A DNA stretch of 5,628 nucleotides from Thermoplasmata archaeon (GTDB lineage: Archaea; Thermoplasmatota; Thermoplasmata; Thermoplasmatales; Thermoplasmataceae). Both the position numbers and the translations under genes were made by a program. Location of the stretch: the NCBI GenBank assembly GCA_021826795.1, contig JAKAYM010000119.1:1-5628 (forward strand). Reading direction: 5' to 3'. Shown here piece by piece: positions 1 through 5,334 of the stretch. The notes beneath the pieces are model-generated. The model had not been told where the DNA came from. It saw only the letters and a program-made list of their open reading frames with translations, and did not search any database. Positions within the stretch are counted from its first letter, which is position 1; each line of letters starts with the position of its first letter.

Positions 1-109
1 AGGTGAAATTTGCACCCGGAGGAATTAGAAAAGCCTCAACTGAAGCCTCATCCATTTTCCTTCTTAGCTTTTCAATTCTGTTCTTAAAAGTAAAATTATC
101 CAGTTTCAT
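1..109 (-). CDS. N-terminus of M24-family peptidase (Xaa-Pro dipeptidase / aminopeptidase P-like), partial
   Basis: The first 36 codons of a gene read leftward off the window edge. Translation from the ATG at 109-107 begins MKLDNFTFKNRIEKLRR and ends near EAFLIPPGANFT. A basic 'RIEKLRRKM' helix followed by a beta strand and 'PPGANFT' is the usual opening of the creatinase/prolidase N-terminal domain, where the family continues '.YLTGF'. By family knowledge this would be a cytoplasmic metallopeptidase that removes or splits residues next to proline. The catalytic metal-binding domain lies outside the window, so activity cannot be checked. The ATG is the first start after an in-frame TAA a few codons upstream, and no convincing Shine-Dalgarno sequence precedes it. 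It starts 30 bases after the stop of the upstream metalloprotease-like gene on the same strand, so co-transcription is likely. Family assignment from 36 residues is good but not certain. Confidence 0.62.
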   Translation of the reverse strand, partial: MKLDNFTFKNRIEKLRRKMDEASVEAFLIPPGANFT

Positions 110-139
110 AATGTGATATAATTAACCTGATATTAGCAA

Positions 140-721
140 TTATGTAATATAAGAAGTGGCATCAGAGTCAAAATTATTTACAATCTTCATTTTGCTTCCG
201 TCTCCACTGGGTAAGAGAAGAAGGCTGGGATAAAGGTGCCACAGGTCAGAGGCTCCAATTCTAGCTGCAATATGATCCTCTCCAAAGGTCATCTTTGTTA
301 CAAAGGCTGTCATTCTCCTTGCTTCCATCTCATCAACATATCCAACAGAGTGAATGTATTCATGTGCAAGAACTGTGAAGAGGAATGAATTAAATTCTTT
401 TGTTGATTGAGTGGCTGAACGCATATACCCAACTATAGTTTCATTGAGAACTATATAATTTCCTCCAAGTTGCCAGTAGGCACCTATGGTGTTAGGGAGG
501 TTTGATAGGGCTAACCCCAAACCAGTTCGTTCCTTCCCTAGAATATTCTTTACGCTTTTCTTAACAAGTTTGAATATCCTGTTGTAATCGGTTCTTTCAG
601 ATTCAAGTATTTGGTCACCGAAGGTGCTTATATGTGGAAACTTATCTCCATTTAATGAGAAATTAAGGTCTGAGTGATTATGTTTTCTAATATTAGCTAC
701 TTCATCAGATAAAAATAACAT
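140..721 (-). CDS. HEXXH zinc-metalloprotease-like protein, archaeal, uncharacterised
   Basis: A complete 193-aa soluble protein with no signal peptide or membrane segment. The core is an edge-strand-like stretch GAYWQLGGNYIVLNE (residues about 80-94), a helix, then LAHEYIHSVGYVDEMEARRM (about 118-137). H120, E121 and H124 form a zincin HEXXH motif, with G127 and D130 placed as in HEXXHXXGXXD. E131 and E133 follow closely and could instead act as the third ligand, as in gluzincins. The second half of the protein gives no further motif. The likely role is a small intracellular zinc-dependent peptidase, but the substrate is unknown and no experimental family member can be named from the sequence. 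The ATG at 721 is supported by a GTGATC Shine-Dalgarno match four bases upstream. It is followed after 30 bases by an M24-type peptidase gene, which suggests a peptide-degradation operon. Confidence 0.8.
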   Translation of the reverse strand: MLFLSDEVANIRKHNHSDLNFSLNGDKFPHISTFGDQILESERTDYNRIFKLVKKSVKNILGKERTGLGLALSNLPNTIGAYWQLGGNYIVLNETIVGYMRSATQSTKEFNSFLFTVLAHEYIHSVGYVDEMEARRMTAFVTKMTFGEDHIAARIGASDLWHLYPSLLLLPSGDGSKMKIVNNFDSDATSYIT

Positions 722-725
722 TTTA

Positions 726-731
726 GATCAC
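726..731 (-). promoter_or_regulatory. Shine-Dalgarno site of the HEXXH protein gene
   Basis: Read on the minus strand this is GTGATC, matching part of the archaeal anti-SD complement (AGGAGGTGATC). It sits four bases before the ATG at 721. It fixes that start and implies a leadered transcript, unlike the permease, which shows no such site. Confidence 0.55.
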
Positions 732-740
732 TTAAGTTCC

Positions 741-762
741 ATATTTATTGAATATTTATTGA
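741..762 (-). repeat. 11-bp perfect tandem duplication in promoter region
   Basis: The plus strand reads ATATTTATTGA twice in direct succession (741-751 and 752-762), or TCAATAAATAT twice on the minus strand. The copies lie 20-41 bases upstream of the HEXXH gene start, where core-promoter or initiation elements would be expected, and each carries a TATA-like AATAAATAT. It could be a duplicated operator, a duplicated TATA element or a chance AT-rich duplication. Confidence 0.5.
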
Positions 763-770
763 TTACTATT

Positions 771-784
771 ATTTTTTAAAGATT
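771..784 (-). promoter_or_regulatory. candidate TATA element for the HEXXH protein gene
   Basis: The minus strand reads AATCTTTAAAAAAT. Its centre is about 56 bases upstream of the ATG at 721. Transcription about 26 bases downstream would begin near 751 and leave room for the Shine-Dalgarno site at 726-731. The region is AT-rich throughout, so the exact element is uncertain. Confidence 0.3.
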
Positions 785-828
785 ACGTACGCATTATTCT
801 AAATTTAATTGATATTAAATCTAAAGTA

Positions 829-850
829 ATGTAATATATATAACTTACAT
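829..850 (+). promoter_or_regulatory. TATA box of the permease gene within an ATGTAA...TTACAT inverted repeat
   Basis: TATATATAACTT at 835-846 is a good archaeal TATA-like element. The start site would be expected near 865, giving a leader of about 25 bases before the ATG at 890. The box is framed by a perfect 6-bp inverted repeat, ATGTAA at 829-834 and TTACAT at 845-850. Dyads overlapping the TATA box are a common operator position for archaeal Lrp/AsnC-type repressors. Regulator identity is inference, because no regulator gene is in the window. Confidence 0.45.
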
Positions 851-889
851 ATGAATAAAACTTTTGTAATATGATGTCTATAGAATACT

Positions 890-2524
890 ATGGAAAATGA
901 CACGGTAATAACATCAGGTGATGATTATGAAACAACAAAAACAGGCTTAAAAAGAGGAATTACAACCGGTCAGGCAATAATGTTCGGAGTAGGAGGTGCA
1001 GTAGGATCGGGAATTTTGTTTGCTGCTGCTGGAGGTCTAGTCTATGCGGGACCAGCAGATATAATCTCATGGATTATAACGGCAGTTTTCATTGTCCTAG
1101 TTACTCTCCCATTTGCAGAATATTCAGCCATGTTTCCGAGGTCTGGGATAAGTGCAAGGGTTGCATATTATTCGTACGGATCATATGGAGGATTTTTGTC
1201 AGGCTGGGCTCTGCTAATATGGGCCGCTACAATTCCAGCCATTGAGGCTGTGGCTGTATCAACTTATGCATCTTTCTACTTTCCATTCCTGTATAACTCA
1301 ACTACAGGTGTTCTAACTGGTTACGGTATATTACTTTCAGTGCTTCTATTGCTGGGATTCTTCTTCCTGAACATGGTAGGAATAGGAAAATTTTCAGCCT
1401 TTAATAATATCCTAACATGGGTAAAAGTAGGAATTGTAGTTGCCTTTATTGTCATATTACCTATATTCATCTTTCATCCAGCCAATTTTACGACTCCAAA
1501 ATTTGCAACTTCTTTTGGAGGAATATTTATAGCAATACCTGCCTCGGGAATTTTATTCTCTTTTGGAGGTTACAGGCAGGTTGCTGATATGGCAGGAGAA
1601 GTAAAAAACCCAAAAAAATCTATGCCTAAAATAATAGGTGCAGTTCTTGCCATACAAAGTCTTCTATACATAGGAATGGCTGTGGTAATGATAGGAGCAG
1701 TAAACTTCAAGGGCTTTGGAATCAAGGCAGGGGACTGGGCACACATTTCAACTCTTGGGTCTCCACTGGCAGATATAATGAAAAGCAACTTATCCTACGT
1801 AAGTCCTTCTGTGGCAGGGTTACTTTCGATCTTAATAATTATATTCTTTGTATTCGCCATATTTTCTCCCGGTGGAACCCTTGGTGTTTATCTTACAGGA
1901 GCAAGTAGGATATTGTTTGGATATGCCGAAGAGGATGCTCTTCCAGAAAAATTGAAATATACTACTAAGCATGGTGCACCCGTGTTCTCTCTGGTAATAA
2001 TTGTAGTAATGTCAATTATCTTCCTTTTACCACTACCATCATGGTATGCCCTCGTGAATTTCGTGGTTGTTGCTGCAGTGGCAAATTTTGCTGTAGCCTC
2101 ATTGAGTTTGCCCGTGCTTAGAAGACTATATCCTAATCTGGAGAGACCATTCAAAATACCCTATGCAACACTCTGGTCACTGGTCGCTTTTGTAATAGCT
2201 ACATACTTGATTTACTGGTCAACCTACCCGACAACTCTTTACGCTTTAGGAGCAACACTCGCAGGATCTATTGTTTTTCTATATCAGGCGTATATAAAGA
2301 ACTTCAAGAACCTTAATCTGTCAAATTCCATTTGGATTCCAATATATATAATTGGAATGATCATCCTTTCATATCTTGGGGGAACACCTACAGGTGGCAT
2401 AAACTTCATTCCTTATCCATATGACTATCTGGTGTTGTTCATCTATGCAATAATATTCTGGGGAATAGGATTGTTCTCTGCCCCTAAAGAGCCCTTGATG
2501 TCAACGGACGCACTTTTAGATTGA
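890..2524 (+). CDS. APC-superfamily amino acid permease
   Basis: A complete 544-aa integral membrane protein with about 14 predicted hydrophobic segments. TM1 (about 31-53) carries GGAVGSGILF, the glycine-rich unwound-helix motif of the amino acid-polyamine-organocation superfamily. Around TM6 and the following loop (about 218-248) is FSFGGYRQVADMAGEVKNPK, matching the family's conserved 'aFeGfe..a..a.EvkNP.k' signature. TM8 is followed by ASRILFGYAEEDALPEKL (338-355) and HGAPVFSL, and later RRLYPNLERPFKIPY (411-425), all typical of APC permeases. It probably imports amino acids by coupling to a cation gradient, which is steep in acidophiles; the substrate cannot be read from sequence. The ATG at 890 is the first in-frame start after a stop at 872-874. 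No Shine-Dalgarno site is visible, consistent with a short leader. The gene is divergent from the peptidase-like pair and appears monocistronic. Confidence 0.93.
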   Translation: MENDTVITSGDDYETTKTGLKRGITTGQAIMFGVGGAVGSGILFAAAGGLVYAGPADIISWIITAVFIVLVTLPFAEYSAMFPRSGISARVAYYSYGSYGGFLSGWALLIWAATIPAIEAVAVSTYASFYFPFLYNSTTGVLTGYGILLSVLLLLGFFFLNMVGIGKFSAFNNILTWVKVGIVVAFIVILPIFIFHPANFTTPKFATSFGGIFIAIPASGILFSFGGYRQVADMAGEVKNPKKSMPKIIGAVLAIQSLLYIGMAVVMIGAVNFKGFGIKAGDWAHISTLGSPLADIMKSNLSYVSPSVAGLLSILIIIFFVFAIFSPGGTLGVYLTGASRILFGYAEEDALPEKLKYTTKHGAPVFSLVIIVVMSIIFLLPLPSWYALVNFVVVAAVANFAVASLSLPVLRRLYPNLERPFKIPYATLWSLVAFVIATYLIYWSTYPTTLYALGATLAGSIVFLYQAYIKNFKNLNLSNSIWIPIYIIGMIILSYLGGTPTGGINFIPYPYDYLVLFIYAIIFWGIGLFSAPKEPLMSTDALLD

Positions 2525-2867
2525 TATTAAGCTAAAAAATATTTAAATTAATTTTAAGTTTTAATTCACTAACTATTTTGATATTGTTTGTTCATAATTC
2601 ATTTCAGCAGGTCTCATTTATAATTCAGTTATGACACCAACAATTCATTTCTATTACACTTTGAATAAAATTTGTTTATAAAATTTTTTACCGGTTAATA
2701 AATAAAATCTCTCACTCTATGATACTCATAAAATTCATAAAAATTTAAGTCAATAGAACTGGTAAAACATATTATTAAAATTTATTTAGCTGCATTCATT
2801 GTCAACTTTAATAAGAAAATAATTTAAAATTAGGTTTGGAATAATATCTAGTGGTTAATCTATAAAA
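2525..2867. other. convergent AT-rich intergenic region with oligo-T stop signals
   Basis: This 343-bp spacer lies between the convergent permease and surface-protein genes. No ORF or RNA gene was recognised. Archaeal transcription often ends at oligo-T. The plus strand has T4 runs at 2552-2555 and 2559-2562 just after the permease stop and a T6 run at 2684-2689. The minus strand has a T5 run opposite A5 at 2739-2743 and shorter runs near 2816-2819. These are candidate terminators for the two genes. A palindromic ACCGGT lies just after the T6 run but makes no convincing hairpin. Confidence 0.4.
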
Positions 2868-3404
2868 TTATTTGGAAACTCTCTTACGAATAATAAGAAA
2901 TGCTCCTGCACCAATAGCAGCTACTGCAACTATAACACCTGCAATAATATACAGATAATCGTTTGAAACTACTGATGGTTTCTTAACATCATTCACAAAC
3001 TTTAGAGACACAGAAACGCTATGTCCACTCACTGAAAAAGTACCATTTATCTGATGGTATGACTTATCGTTTGAGCTTGCAGTGTATGAATAGGTTGCGT
3101 TTGTAAGGCCAATAGAATAACTTGATCCAGATTGTGCACCAGAGAATCCAATTTTGGTGGAATTCACATACCACGTAATTCCTGATGGAAGTCCAGTTTC
3201 AGTAAAGGTTACAGTGTATTTCATTAATGTGAATGTAACTGATACATTTGCACTTTTTCCACTTACAACAACTGATCCGCTATGGGGTGATGCTCCATAG
3301 TTTGCTGGGGATTCTATAGTATAAGAGTAAGTTCCATTGGGCAAAGCAAAACTAATATCAGAGCTGACTGATGTAGTCATAGCTCCATTCATGGAAACCC
3401 CCAT
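2868..3404 (-). CDS. C-terminal part of surface protein: beta repeats and membrane anchor
   Basis: This 178-aa ORF overlaps the previous one by 16 bases in a different frame. It starts MGVSMNGAM, exactly where repeat 3 of the upstream ORF should continue: 'LPSGMQW' + 'GVSMNG' parallels 'STGTPW' + 'NVTLSG' and 'LPSGITW' + 'YVNST' in sister repeats. Residues 1-60 finish repeat 3, and 63-137 are repeat 4 (YTVTFTETGLPSGITWYVN...NATYSY...). Residues about 150-172 form one hydrophobic helix (YLYIIAGVIVAVAAIGAGAF) followed by RKR, a stop-transfer membrane anchor. It has no signal peptide of its own, so it cannot be a sensible separate surface protein. An AGGA lies five bases before its ATG and could allow reinitiation, but those bases also encode conserved repeat residues. 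I treat it as the anchor end of one larger protein. Confidence 0.78.
   Translation of the reverse strand: MGVSMNGAMTTSVSSDISFALPNGTYSYTIESPANYGASPHSGSVVVSGKSANVSVTFTLMKYTVTFTETGLPSGITWYVNSTKIGFSGAQSGSSYSIGLTNATYSYTASSNDKSYHQINGTFSVSGHSVSVSLKFVNDVKKPSVVSNDYLYIIAGVIVAVAAIGAGAFLIIRKRVSK
3178..3220 (-). repeat. internal DNA repeat, copy in beta repeat 4
   Basis: This about 43-bp stretch (plus strand starting ATTCCTGATGGAAGTCC) recurs with about five mismatches at 3408-3450. Both encode the repeat core 'Y(T/S)V.FTETGLPSG'. The spacing is 230 bases, one short of 77 codons, which independently shows that one base is missing between the copies relative to a continuous frame. Confidence 0.7.
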
Positions 3405-4711
3405 TGCATTCCTGATGGAAGTCCTGTTTCAGTAAAAGCTACACTGTATGTTTTCTGTGTTGCTGGAGAGAACATGACCGCCTGATATGCATGCTCTCCA
3501 TTAACGGAAACTGTTCCAGTAGATGGTTGTATACTGTCTGTTGTGTTTGAAGAAACCATATAGGAATACGTTCCATTTGGCTCAGTGAATATTATTGTAG
3601 ATGTTGTTGATTTAAGGAGTTCCCCACTTAATGTTACATTCCATGGAGTGCCGGTCGAAAGACCTATTTCAGTGAATGTCACATCAAAGTTCTTTTGTGT
3701 AACGTTTAACAAAGATGATGGTGCTGAAATCGTGTCAGCTTCTAGGGTCACTGCCGATTGGGCAAGTGCAAGTCCAGTCATGGTGGAACCAGTTGCAATT
3801 GTTATGTCTGTCTGCGACATAATTATACCATAGAATGAGGCACCAGTGCCTATTGACGCTCCGCTAGCAACCTGCCAGAATATGTTCTGTGGCTCTGCCC
3901 CTCCTTTCATTATTATGTGGGCACCGTTGCCGAAGGTTAATCCTCCAGAGATCTGGAAGATCCAGACGGAACTTGCATTACCAGTTAAGGTAATACTTGT
4001 TGATATGTAGACCCCAGTCCCCCATTTGTACAACCCAGGTACAAGAGTCATTCCATTAATGTTTCCAGCACCAAGATTTACGTATCCTGGATTAACTCTT
4101 CCTGCTGCGTTTGTGTATGCTGTCTGCATGTCACCCACCGCTGTTGTGAGATCAGATGGTGTTGGAGAGGAGTAGGTTGCTGCATATATTTTTCCACTAA
4201 CCATTGTTGACGTTGCATACTGTCCTGTGGAACTGAGAGTTTGTGAGAATCCGGTTATGTATGTGCTTCCCGCAGGGCTTACACCTATATTTCCAGTTAT
4301 TGCTGTCGTACCAGTTGTGGATATTCCAGTTTTGGCAAGTATTGTATACTGTGCTGCAGTTCCAAGTTCAACTGGAGCTAAGGATACCGGCTTCATGGAA
4401 GCAAAGGTTATTTTTTCATTTACAGCTGATCCAATCACCTTAATACTTCCTGTATTGGGTGATGCAGTATATCCTGAAATATTCCCAACAATAAACGAAT
4501 AAGTTCCATTAAAAACATGGAAGCTAATAGTGCTTGTTGTAGAAACCTGGCTTGTTTCACCAAGGGATACGTTCCACTGTACAGCACTGGCAAGATTTGA
4601 CTCAGTGAAGGTGACGTTGTAAAGTCCAGATGCTACATATGGTGTACCAGTAACATTAGTGCCTGTAAAGCCATTCGGCTGATCAATCACATACAGGCTC
4701 GATGATACCAT
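3389..4711 (-). CDS. surface protein body: beta repeat, DUF3494 ice-binding-like domain, beta repeats
   Basis: This 440-aa ORF is the middle of the broken surface gene. Residues 31-104 form a beta repeat (YNVTFTESNL...QWNVSL...FNGTYSF). Residues about 113-330 are a clear DUF3494 domain: LGTAAQYTILAKTGIS, TTAITGNIGVSPAGSTYITGF, SGKIYAATYSSPTPSDLTTA, DMQTAYTNAAGRVNP, LGAGNINGMTLVPGLYKW, SSVWIFQISGGLTF, NIFWQVASGASIGTGASFYG, and an ending LALAQSAVTLEADTISAP. This family has a right-handed beta-helix fold first known from ice-binding proteins and also found in adhesins. Residues 341-414 are repeat 2, and repeat 3 begins at 421 but stops after LPSGMQWGFP because of a frameshift. The ATG at 4711 has no Shine-Dalgarno site and sits inside what should be the signal/anchor. 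Codons upstream in the same frame read FLAIAVSLIL, so the real start is probably at 4784 in another frame. The molecular role is unknown; adhesion or surface structure is likelier than ice binding. Confidence 0.85.
   Translation of the reverse strand: MVSSSLYVIDQPNGFTGTNVTGTPYVASGLYNVTFTESNLASAVQWNVSLGETSQVSTTSTISFHVFNGTYSFIVGNISGYTASPNTGSIKVIGSAVNEKITFASMKPVSLAPVELGTAAQYTILAKTGISTTGTTAITGNIGVSPAGSTYITGFSQTLSSTGQYATSTMVSGKIYAATYSSPTPSDLTTAVGDMQTAYTNAAGRVNPGYVNLGAGNINGMTLVPGLYKWGTGVYISTSITLTGNASSVWIFQISGGLTFGNGAHIIMKGGAEPQNIFWQVASGASIGTGASFYGIIMSQTDITIATGSTMTGLALAQSAVTLEADTISAPSSLLNVTQKNFDVTFTEIGLSTGTPWNVTLSGELLKSTTSTIIFTEPNGTYSYMVSSNTTDSIQPSTGTVSVNGEHAYQAVMFSPATQKTYSVAFTETGLPSGMQWGFP
3408..3450 (-). 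repeat. internal DNA repeat, copy in beta repeat 3
   Basis: This is the second copy of the 43-bp coding repeat described at 3178-3220. It lies immediately upstream (in the direction of transcription) of the G5 homopolymer where the frame breaks. The high DNA similarity suggests a fairly recent duplication or gene conversion between beta-repeat modules. Confidence 0.7.
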
Positions 4712-4784
4712 TAGTATTAAGGAGACTGCAATTGCTAAAAATTATATTCTTTTTTATAATTTTATTATTATGTTTTTTATACAT
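4683..4784 (-). CDS. N-terminal signal/anchor fragment of the surface protein (out of frame with the body)
   Basis: Read literally, the ATG at 4784 gives a 33-aa ORF starting MYKKHNNKIIKKNII that leaves the gene frame at a T5 run (opposite 4737-4741) and stops at 4683. Removing one T instead continues into LAIAVSLILMVSSS and then the body of the surface protein. A lysine-rich n-region followed directly by a hydrophobic core is a textbook Sec signal or membrane anchor. The downstream ORF lacks this because its frame closes just upstream with a TAA. I read this as the true start of the surface-protein gene. Confidence 0.6.
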   Translation of the reverse strand: MYKKHNNKIIKKNIIFSNCSLLNTNGIIEPVCD

Positions 4785-4820
4785 AATATATCATGACGGC
4801 CGAGCCTATAATGTTATATT

Positions 4821-4852
4821 AAAATATAAAAATTTAATAAAAGTTATATATA
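4821..4852 (-). promoter_or_regulatory. candidate promoter of the surface-protein gene
   Basis: Two TATA-like elements lie upstream of the ATG at 4784. TATATATAACTT (minus strand, 4852-4841) would place initiation near 4820, and TTTATATTTT (4830-4821) would place it near 4800. The first is a 12-base exact match to the permease TATA element. AT richness prevents choosing between them. No Shine-Dalgarno site precedes the ATG. Confidence 0.35.
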
Positions 4853-5214
4853 AAACATTTTATAAGATATTCCATTCAATTCACTGATAAAACACTAGTG
4901 ATCGTTTTTTATTAATCATTAAAATTGTAACTCTTTAGTGAGAAACCTAGCGAAACGAAACTTTTCAATTTATAAGTGATAGCATAATAACTCAAAATTT
5001 GCCATAAATAAATCGGAAATCCTTAGATATCTCTTTTATTGTATGAGAAATAGTAATTTATTTTGTTTGTTATTTCTCTTCTATCCAGTCCATAACTTAT
5101 TATTCCTTATTCAGCAGTATACTACATTTGATAAATTAATTTTAAAATTTTCAGTTTGTTATGTGATAAAACAATTTAGAAAACTAACTAAATCATACGG
5201 TAGCTTAACAACTA
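4853..5214. other. AT-rich intergenic region without recognisable gene
   Basis: No convincing coding region was seen on either strand; open frames here are short and low-complexity. Notable small elements are a CACTAGTG palindrome at 4893-4900 followed by T6 at 4905-4910 on the plus strand, TCACT/AGTGA arms at 4881-4885 and 4897-4901, and three GAAAC motifs at 4942-4961. The segment just below the tRNA (about 5165-5195) is T-rich on the minus strand and may hold the tRNA terminator. Confidence 0.4.
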
Positions 5215-5287
5215 TGCGGGTGCCGGGATTTGAACCCGAGGCACGAGCTTGGCAAGCTCGCGTGTTACCAGGCTACACCACACCCGC
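5215..5287 (-). tRNA. tRNA-Gly (anticodon GCC)
   Basis: The minus strand folds into a complete 73-base cloverleaf. It has a 7-bp acceptor stem GCGGGTG/CACCCGC, D stem GTGT/ACAC with loop AGCCTGGTA, anticodon stem CGAGC/GCTCG with loop TTGCCAA (anticodon GCC, reading GGC and GGU), a 4-base variable loop, T stem TCGGG/CCCGG (first pair a T-G wobble) with loop TTCAAAT, and discriminator A. CCA is not encoded and would be added by nucleotidyltransferase. No intron interrupts the anticodon loop. It lies downstream of the rRNA methyltransferase gene on the same strand but has its own TATA-like box. Confidence 0.97.
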
Positions 5288-5312
5288 TTCGGACCCCTAT
5301 AATTAGAATAGT

Positions 5313-5322
5313 AATAAATTTT
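5313..5322 (-). promoter_or_regulatory. TATA-like box of tRNA-Gly
   Basis: The minus strand reads AAAATTTATT, centred about 30 bases before the mature tRNA 5' end. This fits an archaeal TATA box with a start site a few bases upstream of the tRNA. It lies between the nep1 stop (5335) and the tRNA. Confidence 0.5.
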
Positions 5323-5334
5323 AGGTTTAATGAT

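Larger units (their letters stand above)
2868..4784 (-). pseudogene. surface protein gene interrupted by two homopolymer frameshifts (DUF3494 plus beta repeats)
   Basis: Removing one T from the T5 run opposite 4737-4741 and adding one G to the G5 run opposite 3398-3402 joins three overlapping ORFs into one 638-aa protein. In restored numbering it has a lysine-rich start MYKKHNNKIIKK; a hydrophobic signal/anchor, ILAIAVSLILMVSSSLYVI; beta repeat 1 (55-128); a DUF3494 ice-binding-like domain (137-354); beta repeats 2-4 (365-438, 445-520, 523-597); a C-terminal TM (about 610-632); and an RKR tail. The visible restored sequence has no cysteine, few charges and many N-X-S/T sequons, as expected for a glycosylated extracellular protein of an acidophile. 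It is probably anchored in the membrane and exposed outside. It may be a sequencing artefact, a phase-variable gene or a recent pseudogene; the restored domains look intact, which argues against old decay. Confidence 0.72.

Noticed and set aside
871..900. nine-codon upstream ORF (MMSIEYYGK) overlapping the permease start
   Set aside because: It could be a leader peptide, but it contains no amino-acid run suggestive of attenuation and has no Shine-Dalgarno site; the overlap is probably chance.
1570..2154. two minus-strand ORFs inside the permease gene
   Set aside because: They are shadows of a strongly supported APC permease frame and show no family motifs.
3389..3404. canonical X-XXY-YYZ programmed -1 frameshift heptamer
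   Set aside because: In the zero frame the codons are CAA TGG GGG TTT, so the P-site TGG would slip to ATG with poor pairing, and no clear downstream pseudoknot was seen. Simple G-tract slippage or a sequencing indel is more likely.
3585..4502. several plus-strand ORFs antisense to the surface-protein gene
   Set aside because: The opposite frame encodes the DUF3494 domain and beta repeats with clear motifs; the plus-strand products are unrecognisable.
4893..4910. CACTAGTG palindrome followed by T6, resembling a terminator
   Set aside because: It is on the plus strand with no plus-strand gene upstream to terminate, and the stem is too short for a convincing hairpin.
4930..4965. GAAAC-ending motifs suggestive of a CRISPR repeat
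   Set aside because: The copies are only five bases long, unevenly spaced and have no spacers of constant length.
5043..5306. 87-codon plus-strand ORF ending in 'MRVPGFEPEARAWQARVLPGYTTP'
   Set aside because: Its C-terminal part is the antisense translation of the tRNA-Gly gene, a well-known spurious database protein, and the rest is low-complexity AT-rich sequence.
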